NCBI GenBank assembly: GCA_027605045.1
Contig: JAQFWX010000007.1
Span: 496,001 to 560,000, forward strand
Reading direction: 5' to 3'
From: Phallus indusiatus
Lineage: Eukaryota > Basidiomycota > Agaricomycetes > Phallales > Phallaceae
DNA length: 64,000 bases
The notes below the pieces were generated by a model. That model saw nothing but the letters and a program-made list of their open reading frames with translations. It had not been told where the DNA came from and made no database searches. Below are positions 20,004 through 30,913 of the stretch, piece after piece. A program made the position numbers and the translations under genes. Position 1 is the first letter of the stretch, and every line of letters starts with the position of its first letter.

Positions 20004-22165
20004 ATGTCCAATATATCGCACATTTGCATTATGCCAATGCCAACGTGGGGTGTGTAATCACTTTTTCAGTTTTCCTAGAATAGACAACCCTTGAAAGATG
20101 TCTAATCACTTTTTAACGATGATTAGGTCATCTTACGCCCTTGCTCCTTCTATCCTCTCGGCTTGTCCAGCAACACCCAAATGTTCATATCACCATCGCC
20201 ACTGCCGGTCTTTATCATGAAAGATTCGAAGCAAATCTACTGCGCTATTTCAACGAAGAGAATCTTCACCTCATGAAGAACGTTCGGTAAGTTGTGATTA
20301 TTCACCCGGCGTTCCCGCTCCAGAACCTTCATCCTCCACAGAGTTCTTTCATTAGCAGGAAGTGGAGACAGATTCTTCGAACTCTACGGGCCTTGGATGG
20401 AAAAAATACCAGAGTTTTACTCTAACCTGTATGAGGGAAAGGAAACCATATGTTACGGTTCGGGAAGGGCATACCCACCTCTCCCTCGGCCTAAGCATGC
20501 CATCGTCGATGTGAGTGATACATATTTACCCACGTAACCTGTTCATTCCACCAACTGGTTTTCGTAGATGTTCGGTGATGCAATCTGTCAAATAATTCGT
20601 GGTATCAGCAAGCATGAAGTACCAGTATACGCCTGGCAAAGCGGTGGCTGTACCCCGGTGTACTGGTTCGCCGCACCAGAGGACCGCGGTGGGATTGGCG
20701 ATATCGCGGCCAAATCACAAGCCTTGGCCAAAACTACAGGTAAAACTCCCAGAGAGATTGAATTCGAAGTATGCCATCCTTTTATCTCGATTACCTAGGA
20801 GGCGGCTGATTCCAATGATGCATACAGTTCTGGCACCCAACCACGACCAAAGTCGTCGAGCTTCCCGGTATAGGCAAACTTTACAATTACGAATGCAGTT
20901 TACAGTTTGGAGCCGAAGATGTATACCTCTTCGTTCCCTTTCCCTTCATCCGCTTGACACTCGTCTCTTTTTTTTAGATGGATGCAGCCACACCCATGGA
21001 TGCCATCCACAGTACTCTTAATATGTGCGATCTTCTCTTCATACTTTGTTTCCATTTGAGGAGGTATAATGACTAATGTGGTGTTTTTGTGTAGCATGTT
21101 GCGCGAGTGCGATGGTTTAATCCTTCACAACAACTACGCCTTGGAACCGGAAGCAACTGAAGCGTGGCGTAGATGGTTCAAGGACACTAATCGTCCTTGT
21201 TTTTCCGTTGGACCACTGATTGCGTCTAATAACGACCCTAAAGAATTCATCGAAGGGGAACTTGAGGCTTCTCCGTTTCGCGACAAAATTGTCACGTTTT
21301 TGGACAGAATCAAAGAGCAATATGGAAAACGTTCTTTGCTCTACGTACGTAACACCTCTTATGGTTCTTCTCGTCTTTTAGAATAAACTTCTTCTAGATC
21401 GCGTTCGGAACATTCTGGTGGCCTTCGAGTAACGCAATCTGGGAGTTTATTGATGTGGCGATCAACATGAACATTCCTATGGTAAAAAGTTTTCTTTATT
21501 TCTCATCCTGAAAACTAGATTGTCTTCTCCTTACCAGTTTGTTACCCACAACGAAGTCCAAGGCAAAATTCCCGAGCATATACTGGAAAAGTTAACATCA
21601 AATGACAATATCTTGGTTGTGCCATGGGCGCCACAACTGTACCTCTTAAACAACGATGTAAGAACAAGTCAAACTATTATCATGACGACGAGCTTATAGT
21701 CCAATGATTGATTAGACTGTCGGCTGGTTCCTCAGTCATTGCGGAAACAACAGTTCCATAGAAGCAATGTACGCAGGTGTTCCCATGTAAGTTTCACAAA
21801 GTTGCGACTTTCAATTTTAGACTAAAAAACCGTTCGTGCTGTATGACAGTATCGGGTGTCCACTCGACGGAGATCAACCCCTGAATGCAATGTACATAAA
21901 CACAGTGCACGGTGTAGGTTTTGAATTGATCGAACCTCGAGAATGGATAGGCACCAGGCCCTTCTATCGAGGCATGCGTCGCACAGGCACAGAACAGGGC
22001 GCACGTGACGAAGCTCGTCGGATATTGTATCAAGCATTTGGACCAGAGGGAGAAAGACGTCGGCGAAATGCTATGGAGTTCCGCAAGCAGATGCAGGCTT
22101 GTTGGGCTGAAGACGGGGTGGTTAGAAAAGATTTTATCAGGTTGTCTGAGATGTTTTCCAAGTAA
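20004..22165 (+). CDS. UDP-glycosyltransferase (GT family 1)
   Basis: Eleven exons: 20004-20049, 20127-20286, 20342-20510, 20568-20768, 20828-20920, 20978-21024, 21095-21344, 21398-21481, 21538-21657, 21716-21786 and 21850-22165, 518 residues, all phases consistent. The N-terminal acceptor half opens HICIMPMPTWGH with the usual H near residue 16. The C-terminal half carries a degenerate donor (PSPG-like) motif at about 376-430: WAPQ, then FLSHCGNNSSIEAMYAGVP and DGDQPLNA. The conserved E and DQ are present; the usual W after HCG is N. Such enzymes move a sugar from a UDP-sugar to small lipophilic acceptors. Exon 6 could alternatively end at 21063, but that leaves a 31-bp intron, so I preferred the GTGCGA donor at 21025. 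Acceptor unknown. The gene converges on hydrolase 1. Confidence 0.9.
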
Positions 22166-22380
22166 GAGTAGTGAGCCGGAGTCTGTGCAATGCTGAAGCT
22201 ATGAAGGCTGCGTTTCTTGTACTTGTATTTATTTATAAAGAAATCACCGGCAACCGCCGACCTCGACTTGGTTGCGGAAACTGGAGGTAGATTATTCATT
22301 ATTTACATGCTAAAGGTTAAAGATATAAATATTTATATATATTTCCTTGATTTCCTGACAATTAGCACATGGGTCGACAG

Positions 22381-25184
22381 CTAAACCGAAAATGGGTTTG
22401 AAGAGATAATGATAGTCATATTCGGAGGGAACAGTGCTTGATCGGTCAGACAGATGACCCCATCCTCTGGAAGCTTTGAGAAAAAAGTTATCAATTTGAT
22501 CATAAAGCTTCTGAAACAACGACTTACCGTTCCGTTTAAGAAATAATTCCTCACGATAGACTGAGTGCAGTCTGAGTTCATTGCAATTGAAGTGTGCTGC
22601 TCAAAGAGTAAGTCGTGTACACAGAGTTGTATGTCCTAGATATATTTCCTACCCCAAAACCATCCTGTTTGACCAATCGAGCGCTTGACCCGAGTATATT
22701 CGCAATTTTCTTCGCGTTCGCGAATGGTGTAACAGGATCAGCCTTGTTTTCAAGTTTTAGAACAAACGTGTAAGTATTCTAATCAGCACGATGACTGATG
22801 ATTTACTTCATTTCCTATGACAAGGATAGGATACGCTAGTTGATGGTCGAATGGCCCTGTAAATCTTTCCACAGCCCGTACTGGGAATCGATGACAAAAG
22901 CTCAGGGCCTATGAAAGTAAGAAAAAGCAGCGCCGGATGAGAAAGCGTTTGCGAAACCAAGCAGCCGAAAGTACCTCAGTTATGAGAATTTCACCGACTG
23001 GTGAAGACAGTTAAGCCCAAGAGTAGCTGAGATGAATGAGAAACGTACAAAGGGGAGATACCTGCTGAGAGGCGTTGACTATTGCTTCGAAGACGCGTTG
23101 AGTGGTAATCTCCGGCTGGTCAACGCTATCCACGCAAGTAATAGCAAGCTCACTAAAATGATGTCAGGTTCAGACCTCGAATAACTTGGAGAAATGAATA
23201 AAACTAACGAGACAAACGAGGCCACATTAGGATCTATGATCGCGTCTGAGCTACTAGGAATTTCTCGTGGACGTTGACCGCTTTTGAGTGCCTTTGCTTC
23301 ACTTTGCAAAACCGATTGAAAAAGCTCAATTTCTGGAACAGCGATGTCGGACCAAACAGCAGGGAAAAACATGACGTCCCAAAGAAATTCTAAACCGATG
23401 TGACAAGGGATGTGAACACCAAAAAAAAAACGAATTACACGTACTCCTGACATCGAAAGACGTTACATTGTTGAGACCTTCATGAGTGAGATTATAAGCG
23501 TTCTGGACAACAAAGACGGTGTGAACAGATGGCCGGCAACTTGAATAAAACAGAAATAATACGTTAATTAAAGCTTCTAACTCTAAAAAAATTTCTTGTC
23601 CAGTTGAATTAGCTTGAGCTATTGAGCAGTTTACGGGTCCGGCTGAAGCACAGCCATCAGAAAAACCGAGTAGAGCTTTTTCAGCGTCATTCACGGTAAC
23701 TAGTAGAGAACCCTCCTTAACAATTTAGTATACGAACCATGGACCAAGACAAACCTAATGTTTGCTGTGAAAATTCTGGGTAAATAGAGTGTTTAATATG
23801 ATGATATGAACTTAAAGGCTTACAGCAATCGACGGTTCCGTAGCCCAACTGTAAATTGTATGACGTTTGTGCTTCGCGTCTTAATAACTTCACTTACCCC
23901 ACCGCATCAACGACCCCATCGAGAATCACCCTACCAACCCGCTTGTAGTTATTCAGCTTAAAAGGCGTCGAATTCGACATAAATAACGATAAACATACCT
24001 GAGGAAACACTGTAAAATCAAAGTAAGTAAATTATTAGCAATTCTCGGGAAAATAGAATAGACGTACTGTTGACAAAGTAATTTCCAATAACCGTTCCAT
24101 AACTAAATTCCAATATTTTGACATAAGACACACTTAGTATTTGCATTGAGCATACCTGAAACCCCAATAGTTTACTGGACTTCCCTGTTCTTCAATAGAG
24201 TCCCAGATAGATAGCATATCTCGGGCCGTAGAAGTCTATAAAACGAAACGCATAATCATTCAAACGGCTCAAAGCACCTAAAGAGCTGGATTCACGAACC
24301 GTCCCAACATACTGCAAGAAGTCTCCATTCGCATCGACACATTGTTGTCCGACTTTGACAAGAAGATCATCTGTATCATTTACTTTGGAGAACAAAGACG
24401 CCAAATCATTTTCATTCGTAAAGTTACCGCGTGCTTCGATGCCGTGGATGAGTATGCTGTCCCCAAAGAAATCCTGAAAAGACTCTGCTGTGGAAAAGCC
24501 ACAAGTAACAAGTGGTCTGTTATCGGACCATAAGCAATAGTTTATTAGTCGAAATTTAGTGAAATATTAACCTGGAATGATTCACGCCGCGAGGATCCCA
24601 GCCTAGACGCGCGGACGTTATAACTGAAAGTGTTTTTGCGGGGAGCTTCATACTCACTAATAACATCAAACTTTCCATCCGTTATATTACTGATAAGGTC
24701 TCCCGCTCGCGATATAAGGAAGTCCACGCCGCTGACACCTGGACCACCTTGATACAGCCAATTAGTTTATCTGCATGCCGCTGAGGCTTGTTTAGTATGT
24801 CGAGATATCGCTCACCTGGATTTGTCAAGATAGAACCCTTACGATCCCAGCTTTGACTTTTAAGACGCGCTAGTCCCAGAGTGGCGTTTCCCTTAGCGGG
24901 ATATGCATAGTCTAATGGAACCTAAACACTTAAAGTGTCAACACGTGTAATGGATACCTCAGAGCAAATAGCTTGCATCTATCGAGCCACAATCAAAGCG
25001 ACCGTCTTCAGGGCAGGGATTCCAGGTTATCTGAGAGATGCAGCGATTCTTCTGGAAACGATTGGCCACGCCTGTTAGCAAAAAAGAGTCGAAGAGGACT
25101 TACCTCCGACGAAGTTGGAAGCGCGGTAACCCTCCATGCCATGGCAAGATATAAGAAATTAAGTGCTTTAAGGGAGTAAAACAT
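22381..25184 (-). CDS. Secreted alpha/beta-hydrolase with TAP-like C-terminal domain, copy 1
   Basis: Twenty-one exons from 25184 down to 22381, 553 residues. In coding order they are: 25184-25104, 25051-24977, 24921-24816, 24747-24658, 24602-24572, 24516-24300, 24235-24156, 24102-24068, 24009-23999, 23941-23898, 23848-23824, 23764-23755, 23699-23563, 23502-23445, 23389-23209, 23152-23049, 22997-22975, 22908-22807, 22742-22653, 22596-22528, 22473-22381. A signal peptide fills exon 1. Family marks are TNPGGPGVSG, WDPRG, the nucleophile elbow WGFSYG (Ser227), IGNEADPVTPF (Asp472) and HTSIAM (His501, first codon of exon 20). The family resembles tripeptidyl-aminopeptidase/esterase enzymes of the S33 type; substrate unknown. 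Exons 9 and 12 are only 11 and 10 nt. Intron 2 starts GCAAGC, a GC-AG intron. Confidence 0.9.
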
Positions 25185-25268
25185 GAGCTAAGAGTGTAAT
25201 AAAGTATTAAAATGAAAAGAAATTATAAGTATGTTAAGAAGAAGTAAACAGACCAAGAAACAGGCAGT

Positions 25269-25275
25269 CTTTATA
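25269..25275 (-). promoter_or_regulatory. TATA box of hydrolase copy 1
   Basis: TATAAAG on the minus strand about 85-90 bp before the ATG at 25184. Confidence 0.45.
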
Positions 25276-25662
25276 GAGGAAAAGTAGACGCCTCGCTTAT
25301 GGTTTTCTCTCAACGTAAAAAAGCGCTCCGAAGTCGTTGGAGATGGTCTATAGAAATTTCATCGCTGCGCACCGCCGTGATTGGGGCTAAAAGTTTCTCA
25401 ATTCAATGAAATGCAACAGTCGGTATTCAGTCCACTGCCGATGTGATTGACCGCTATATGAAATTTGAATTAGTGAGTTGCGGTATCAACCTAAATGAAG
25501 GTGCCCCTAGTATTACCCAATTGTATGGGCACTGCGGTAATTGATGTCTGATTCGAGCCCTCGAAAACGACCGGACCAAATACGACTGATGCTTCATATT
25601 GTTTGATTCTGCATGCACAGGTTGAAACAGCATACCGGATCACAGCAACGTACGAGCCTCAC

Positions 25663-25743
25663 CTGAGGTGTTACTGCTGCGATGTACGCAGCTGCTGAGA
25701 GATTGAAGACGTTGAGTGCTAGTACCTTGCCTCTGAGTCTCAT
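25663..25743 (-). pseudogene. Orphan first exon of a third TAP-like hydrolase
   Basis: An ATG-initiated, 81-nt open stretch ends CAG and is followed by the donor GTGAGG. Exon 1 of both intact hydrolases is also exactly 81 nt and 27 codons, phase 0, coding a signal peptide. This one codes a similar hydrophobic leader (VLALNVFNLSAAAYIAAV). Downstream to 25185 I cannot find the other exons; a stretch at about 25560-25480 faintly recalls exon 2 but has no open frame. I read this as the 5' remnant of a third tandem copy whose body was lost. Confidence 0.5.
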
Positions 25744-27203
25744 AATAGTGAGTAGAAGTCTAGAGAAGTAGAGAAGAGATTATTTGTTTGAAACTATGTT
25801 AAAATAAGGCCATCAAAAGTATACCTTGGATCTGTAAGAAAAGCGTAATTTCGGATTTCAATGAGACAAAATGCGTTTATATACTTAGCGGAGCAGCCTG
25901 GCAGGTGTAGGCTTTCCCTTCGGAGTTTGAAGCGAGCGCCTGTGAACGCGATGATTCGACGTACTCAACGACCTTGCTCGTACTACTAGACATAGTCAGA
26001 TAGAGTTTGCGCACTGCGTTTGTACAAACTACAAGGTATATTCCAAGTATTTCAAGAGTGGTCGTCGTGTATTACTCACCTTTTCTCTCTCTCGTAGTTC
26101 ATGTTCACGACGGGTTTTCAACTTAACCTACTGGCACTGAAGATATTGGGCCACGGGGGTGCATGTGAAAACCGTGCTTCAGATTCACCGTTGCTAACAA
26201 CGCAACTTCAGGCTTGTCGATGGTTCATTTCTGCGCCAGACATTTAGCGAATCTACGTCGAAACAAATTTAGGAAGCAAGACCTCATCCGCGTCGCCTCT
26301 GTTTGCACAAGCACAGCAACGCACAGTCGGACGCCAGTCGGGCCAACCTCTACTCAATTCTGGTCAACTTTACCTGCTTCCTGAGTCGGACGCCAAGCTT
26401 CTTCTCAAAAGATGAGATAGCGCCCATCATTTGATACCACATCTTCAACGCCTTCCACGCTTCCTAAGTTGCTATCCAAAACGGACATCTCGAACCTCGA
26501 CAGGTGTCAGCCATGGAATACATCCAATATCAAGGTATTATATACAACGCTACCATGTCTCTTTTAAACTCTGACAAGTTTTGCAGCCTATGACACGATC
26601 GTCGCCTTCCAACCATGGACTACACGTCATTCCGCCTAAGCCTGTCTAGGAGAACACAACCAGTCGCTTCAGCAAACTGTATCCCAGCACCATCTCGCAC
26701 TTTTTCATTTTCAATGGAACAATCTGCCACGAGTTTGTGCCACCAAACGAAATAGGTAAACATAAGGTGAAAGATAGAGAGTACGTGCTCCTATTTTTCG
26801 TTGACACAAGTATTGGTGCTGATCTGTTCAAGTCGATGCGAAGTCGGATGATGTTGGTGTTGGTTCATCACTAGAAGAGCCTCTAAAAGTAATTTACTAA
26901 GCTGACGAGCGATGTAGTCGTCGACTGTAACCAGAGTCCTGGGTTGCTGGGATGAGTTTAGTCAAGACGAGGCAATATCGCCATTGTTTTCTTTGCTGAG
27001 ACCACTTGTGTTTTATAGGAATTGTAAGACGACACGTATTGAAATAATTTGTTATCTGTACTACACGAATCACCGTATGATGATTGTCTGAATTATGTAA
27101 TTATTGATGAAAATATAGTAATAAAAAGTTGCAAGAAGAGAAAGACATTACGGATAACACACAAAACGTGAGATGATATTTTAACGATGAAAAGAAAAAA
27201 GCA

Positions 27204-30200
27204 CTAATCGCGCATACTCTGAATCAGCGATTGGATTCGATCATACATTGCTGGTCGGCTCTTGATCAACCTACTAGCCCAAACACAGCCTTCTCTTCCG
27301 CGCATATTATGCACGAGCCAAAGAATAAATGACTCCATATCGTCAGAACTGACTATTAAGATAAATACCAAGTGTGAACAATATTGAGGGAACAAGGAGA
27401 GACGAAAAGAAATAACTCATACCATAATACATGTCTAGAATTTGGGTTTGGAAGTTTGGAGATTGCACTTGATAAATGAAACTTGCAAGCTGTCGCACGA
27501 CATGATTCAGGTCATGGCTGCGAAAATTCTGACGATTATGGACCCGGAGAATTCGATGAAAATCGAACAAGGTGACAAATCGACCTTGTAAAATGACGGT
27601 CTCTTCTAGAGTGATCGTGGTGAATGGTGTATTGGCACGAAGCACCCTAAGAAATGAATAATCAGACGTGTGTGCATATATTCAAGCCAATAAGAATACC
27701 TACAGTATATCTCCAGCTCTGAGAACACAGCAGGCTGGCTTGTTTTCTCCACGATCAAATGTCCATAGTTGAGCGCCAGCGAGGACACGGATCCAGGTTG
27801 GAAGCATATACCCGTCAGAAGTGACATGCCGGTCGGGGGGCATGCTATACACAACCTTCGCCTGGTTATCTAATCCAATCTGAGTAGAAACGTCGATCTT
27901 CCTGTTATTGAAACTATAAATTTTTAGAAAAATAAGTATTTAGATCTCAGCGCGTACGAAAGAGATGCAGGAGACGAATGATGGAGCGCCAGTTCTACCC
28001 GAGTGTCGAGTCGGACGCTGGTTGAACAAGATAACCATTGATAAAAGGAACCAGGGCACTTTTGATTGCTTCGATGATCTGTTTGGAGTAAAGTAAAGGT
28101 AAAAAGAATGGGGCAAAAAAAACGATGAAATTCTGTGTTACCTTGAATGGTAATAAGCCGATCTAAGTTGACGCCCAATGCCTTCAACATGGTAGGAATG
28201 CAGAGATCTTCATGGATGATCGCTGAAGTAAAGTGAATATTAGAGCAAGTGAAGATTTTTCGCTGTTTTTTTATAGTAAGAGCCTCAAAGCTGGTCGTGG
28301 AATTGACGTGTATTTCATAATCTAAGGCAGAAGGCCGGTTGTCGCCACAGACGCTAAGCGTGGAGAGAAGAGTGTCTAGCTCTCGATAATGGAACTAGGA
28401 AAGAATAAAATGCTCAAGACGAATGGATGTAAACAGATAAATAAAAACAAAGCTACCATCCCGACGGTCCATTGCAGGGACCAGGTGTGTTGATGCCAAA
28501 CATGTTCCGAATGATTCTTGACATGACATGACCAAAGCTTGACAAGATGACGGCCGCATTCATCCTTATTTATTTTGTTGGATAAATCAGAACAATATCA
28601 ATATATAAAAATACTTACACGAGACGGCAGGTCTGACAATGCGAGAAGTGGAATGTGGTCATCAAATTCGCCAGTGTCATAACCTTGCATGAAGGCGACC
28701 AAATCTTGGTGTTCTGTGCGATTGCATTCGGGAGGTTCATCTTCTTCATCACTTTCTATCCGGGGGCGTTTGGATGGTGGACGACGAGAAATGAGAGATA
28801 ATGATGATGATTCCAAGTGAACGTTTGTGACTGCAGGAGTGGAAGGTGGAGCTTCAATGGAGTCCTCTTCAATTTTGAATACTGGCAGTTGCGACATATT
28901 CTCTCTCTTCACATGATTTTCGCCATTTTTATCCTGTTCTCCCTCAACTATTTTATCTTGGCTATTGACGAAACCGCTACCGCTTGCTCTAATGGGATCA
29001 GGGATGGCAGGTTTAATGGGAGATTGAATGTCTTGAACATAGTCGCCCAAAAGCACTGGAATGTCAATATGGTAATTGTTATCTTCTACATCGATAAGGG
29101 ATTGAAGGAATGATGTGAATACGGCCTCGACATCAGAATGGATAGCTTGAGGTTCAGGGACGTTAGTATGGTTATCCCAGAGTATGATGAGGTCAAGAAG
29201 ACATCTAAACAATAGCTTCTCTGTTTCCCAAACCAGACTTGGTATGGAGCCGACACGCTGTTTAATAAACTAATTAAATAATAATAATAAAATGTAAACA
29301 TAACACATTCAAAGAGGGAAAATATCAGGTTAAAGACTTACTGTGATTAAGCCTCGGGCCGAGATGCTAGTATCACGTCGAATAAACTTGGGGTCAAGCA
29401 ACATGGTGGGGTCAACTGCAACGGCTCGATACCACAGTTTCCAAGTTTCGAGTGTCCTAGCGTTAATCATAGCGCTGAGTTTGCTGTAATAAACAGAACT
29501 ATTGATTCTGAAGTATTGGGTATAGAGGTCCCACAATGAGCGATCTATGTTTATGTCCTAGTAATAAACAATGACGATAAAATTGAGGGCAAGAAAAAAA
29601 GAAACTAGAACATTACATACTTGAATGAAGCAAAGACAAGAAATAGACGCAAAGCATAAGTTGGCGATGATCGCAAACCCATCCGATTGTCCAGTGTACC
29701 AGGTGGCGAAAGAGAGCCCAAGATACTTGTCCCGGTTGATTTCTGTAGGAATAGGTCCTTGCGGTAACGACTGTTTGACACCTATGGCCGTGCGGGCCGT
29801 GCGTGTAATACGAATGATCGGTTTATAGTCTCGAACGGGACTCTTGTTATCATTGGTTTGTACGTCTGCGCGATGCTGAGATGGCCTGTCGGAGACGCCA
29901 AGACCTATGGACCAGCAGAACCTGTCCAGGAGTATGGACTTCACTAGTGCGGCGATGACGAGATTGCCATTATACGAGCCAAGTTCACCTTTGTATTTCG
30001 AGTGGAGTTTGCCTTGAAGGCCGTTGTGGCGAGAGACATGGAGAGCGAAGGAGTCAATGCCACTGGCCAAGGTCTGTAGAATTTTTTTGCATGGTTCCTG
30101 GACAGTATCGTAGCCTGTCAGACCGACTAATACGCGATGACAATGATCTTCGTCAAATGCGCAATGAGCTCGAGGGGGTACGAATATGTCAGTTTTCCAG

Positions 30201-30406
30201 TGACATTCTTGCCACGTTGTGGTTCGGAAGATATGGAAGTATGGATTAGCGGAATTGTCAGTCGATCGGGCGGATGGTATTCTGCGTGATGGTGGGGGCT
30301 CAACGTCAACGAACGAGTGAGAACTTCTGTTTGTTGGAAGTGACGGGGACACCCTTGCTGGCGTCTGGGTCAGAGACCCCTTACTATCATCAACGTTAAC
30401 CCTCAT
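27204..30406 (-). CDS. Large uncharacterised protein (901 residues), possible cupin-like C-terminus
   Basis: Nine exons in coding order: 30406-29621, 29557-29342, 29257-28619, 28564-28457, 28394-28142, 28078-27958, 27913-27704, 27646-27423, 27352-27204. All junctions are in phase and the frame is open throughout. The N-terminal 260 residues are followed by a region of about 360 residues. This contains an acidic/basic linker with a likely nuclear-localisation run (RRPPSKRPR, followed by ESDEEDE). The last 250 residues include a beta-rich piece (LAGAQLWTFDRG, then CCVLRAGDIL and a hydrophobic run TITLEETVILQGRF). Its spacing recalls the second half of a cupin or JmjC-like barrel, but I see no clear metal-binding His/Asp set. 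I do not recognise the protein as a whole. Lower certainty for exon 6, whose frame is fixed only by phase. Confidence 0.65.
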
Positions 30407-30913
30407 TTTAATTCTTTAACTCTAAATATATGGGTAAAATCAGTGTAAACTGTGTTGAAACTCAATGGAGGAAAGACAAGACGAGCATCCACGCCCCGTC
30501 GGAGTTTCAACTGTGAAACGCAACGGCCATTTTTTTTTTTGACAAATTTTCCATACTTAAGTAATGACTCGGTAATACCGTATAATAAATACCAGGACGG
30601 TTTTCGGGGAACAAAGTGCCCCTTTCCTACGGGGTGGGTTAATGCTTTAGTAGGGGGAGCAGAGCGAAAGTCGGGTTTAGGGTTTAGAACTTTAGGGTCA
30701 ATCTTGGCTCCGTATCTGCATCTTCGGCAGGCAACCGAAATGCGTCAAAATATTAGCTAGTCAGACCGGATACGGCCAACTTCCTTAATACCAGGAATTG
30801 CGTATTTCAATGCCAACCTGTTTTGTCTACATTCAAGTCACACGTCTTCGAGAATTCGCATGAAAAATATAAGAGATAAATTAAAATCAGAAACAGCTGG
30901 ATACAATAGTTTG
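30407..30913. other. Spacer between the 901-residue gene and the P450
   Basis: Upstream region of the 901-residue gene. It contains a short run of TTTAGGG-like units at about 30675-30700. No gene seen. Confidence 0.45.

Larger units (their letters stand above)
25185..27203. other. Gene-poor region with hydrolase relic
   Basis: Apart from the orphan exon at 25663-25743 and the hydrolase promoter, I see no gene. Around 26270-26560 the text reads as broken coding-like sequence without a usable frame and may be an old decayed element. Confidence 0.4.

Noticed and set aside
21025..21063. Longer exon 6 in the glycosyltransferase
   Set aside because: It would leave a 31-bp intron and insert residues not expected between the conserved STLN and MLRECDGL text.
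26270..26560. Retrotransposon gag-like relic
   Set aside because: Only vague compositional likeness; no conserved zinc knuckle, protease or reverse transcriptase motif nearby.
28817..29113. Plus-strand frames across 27-31 kb and 23-25 kb
   Set aside because: They are antisense shadows of the minus-strand genes; splice phases support the minus-strand models.
30670..30705. TTTAGGG-like telomeric words (also CCCTAA words at 33765-33812)
   Set aside because: Only two or three imperfect units each, no array; likely chance in AT-rich spacer.
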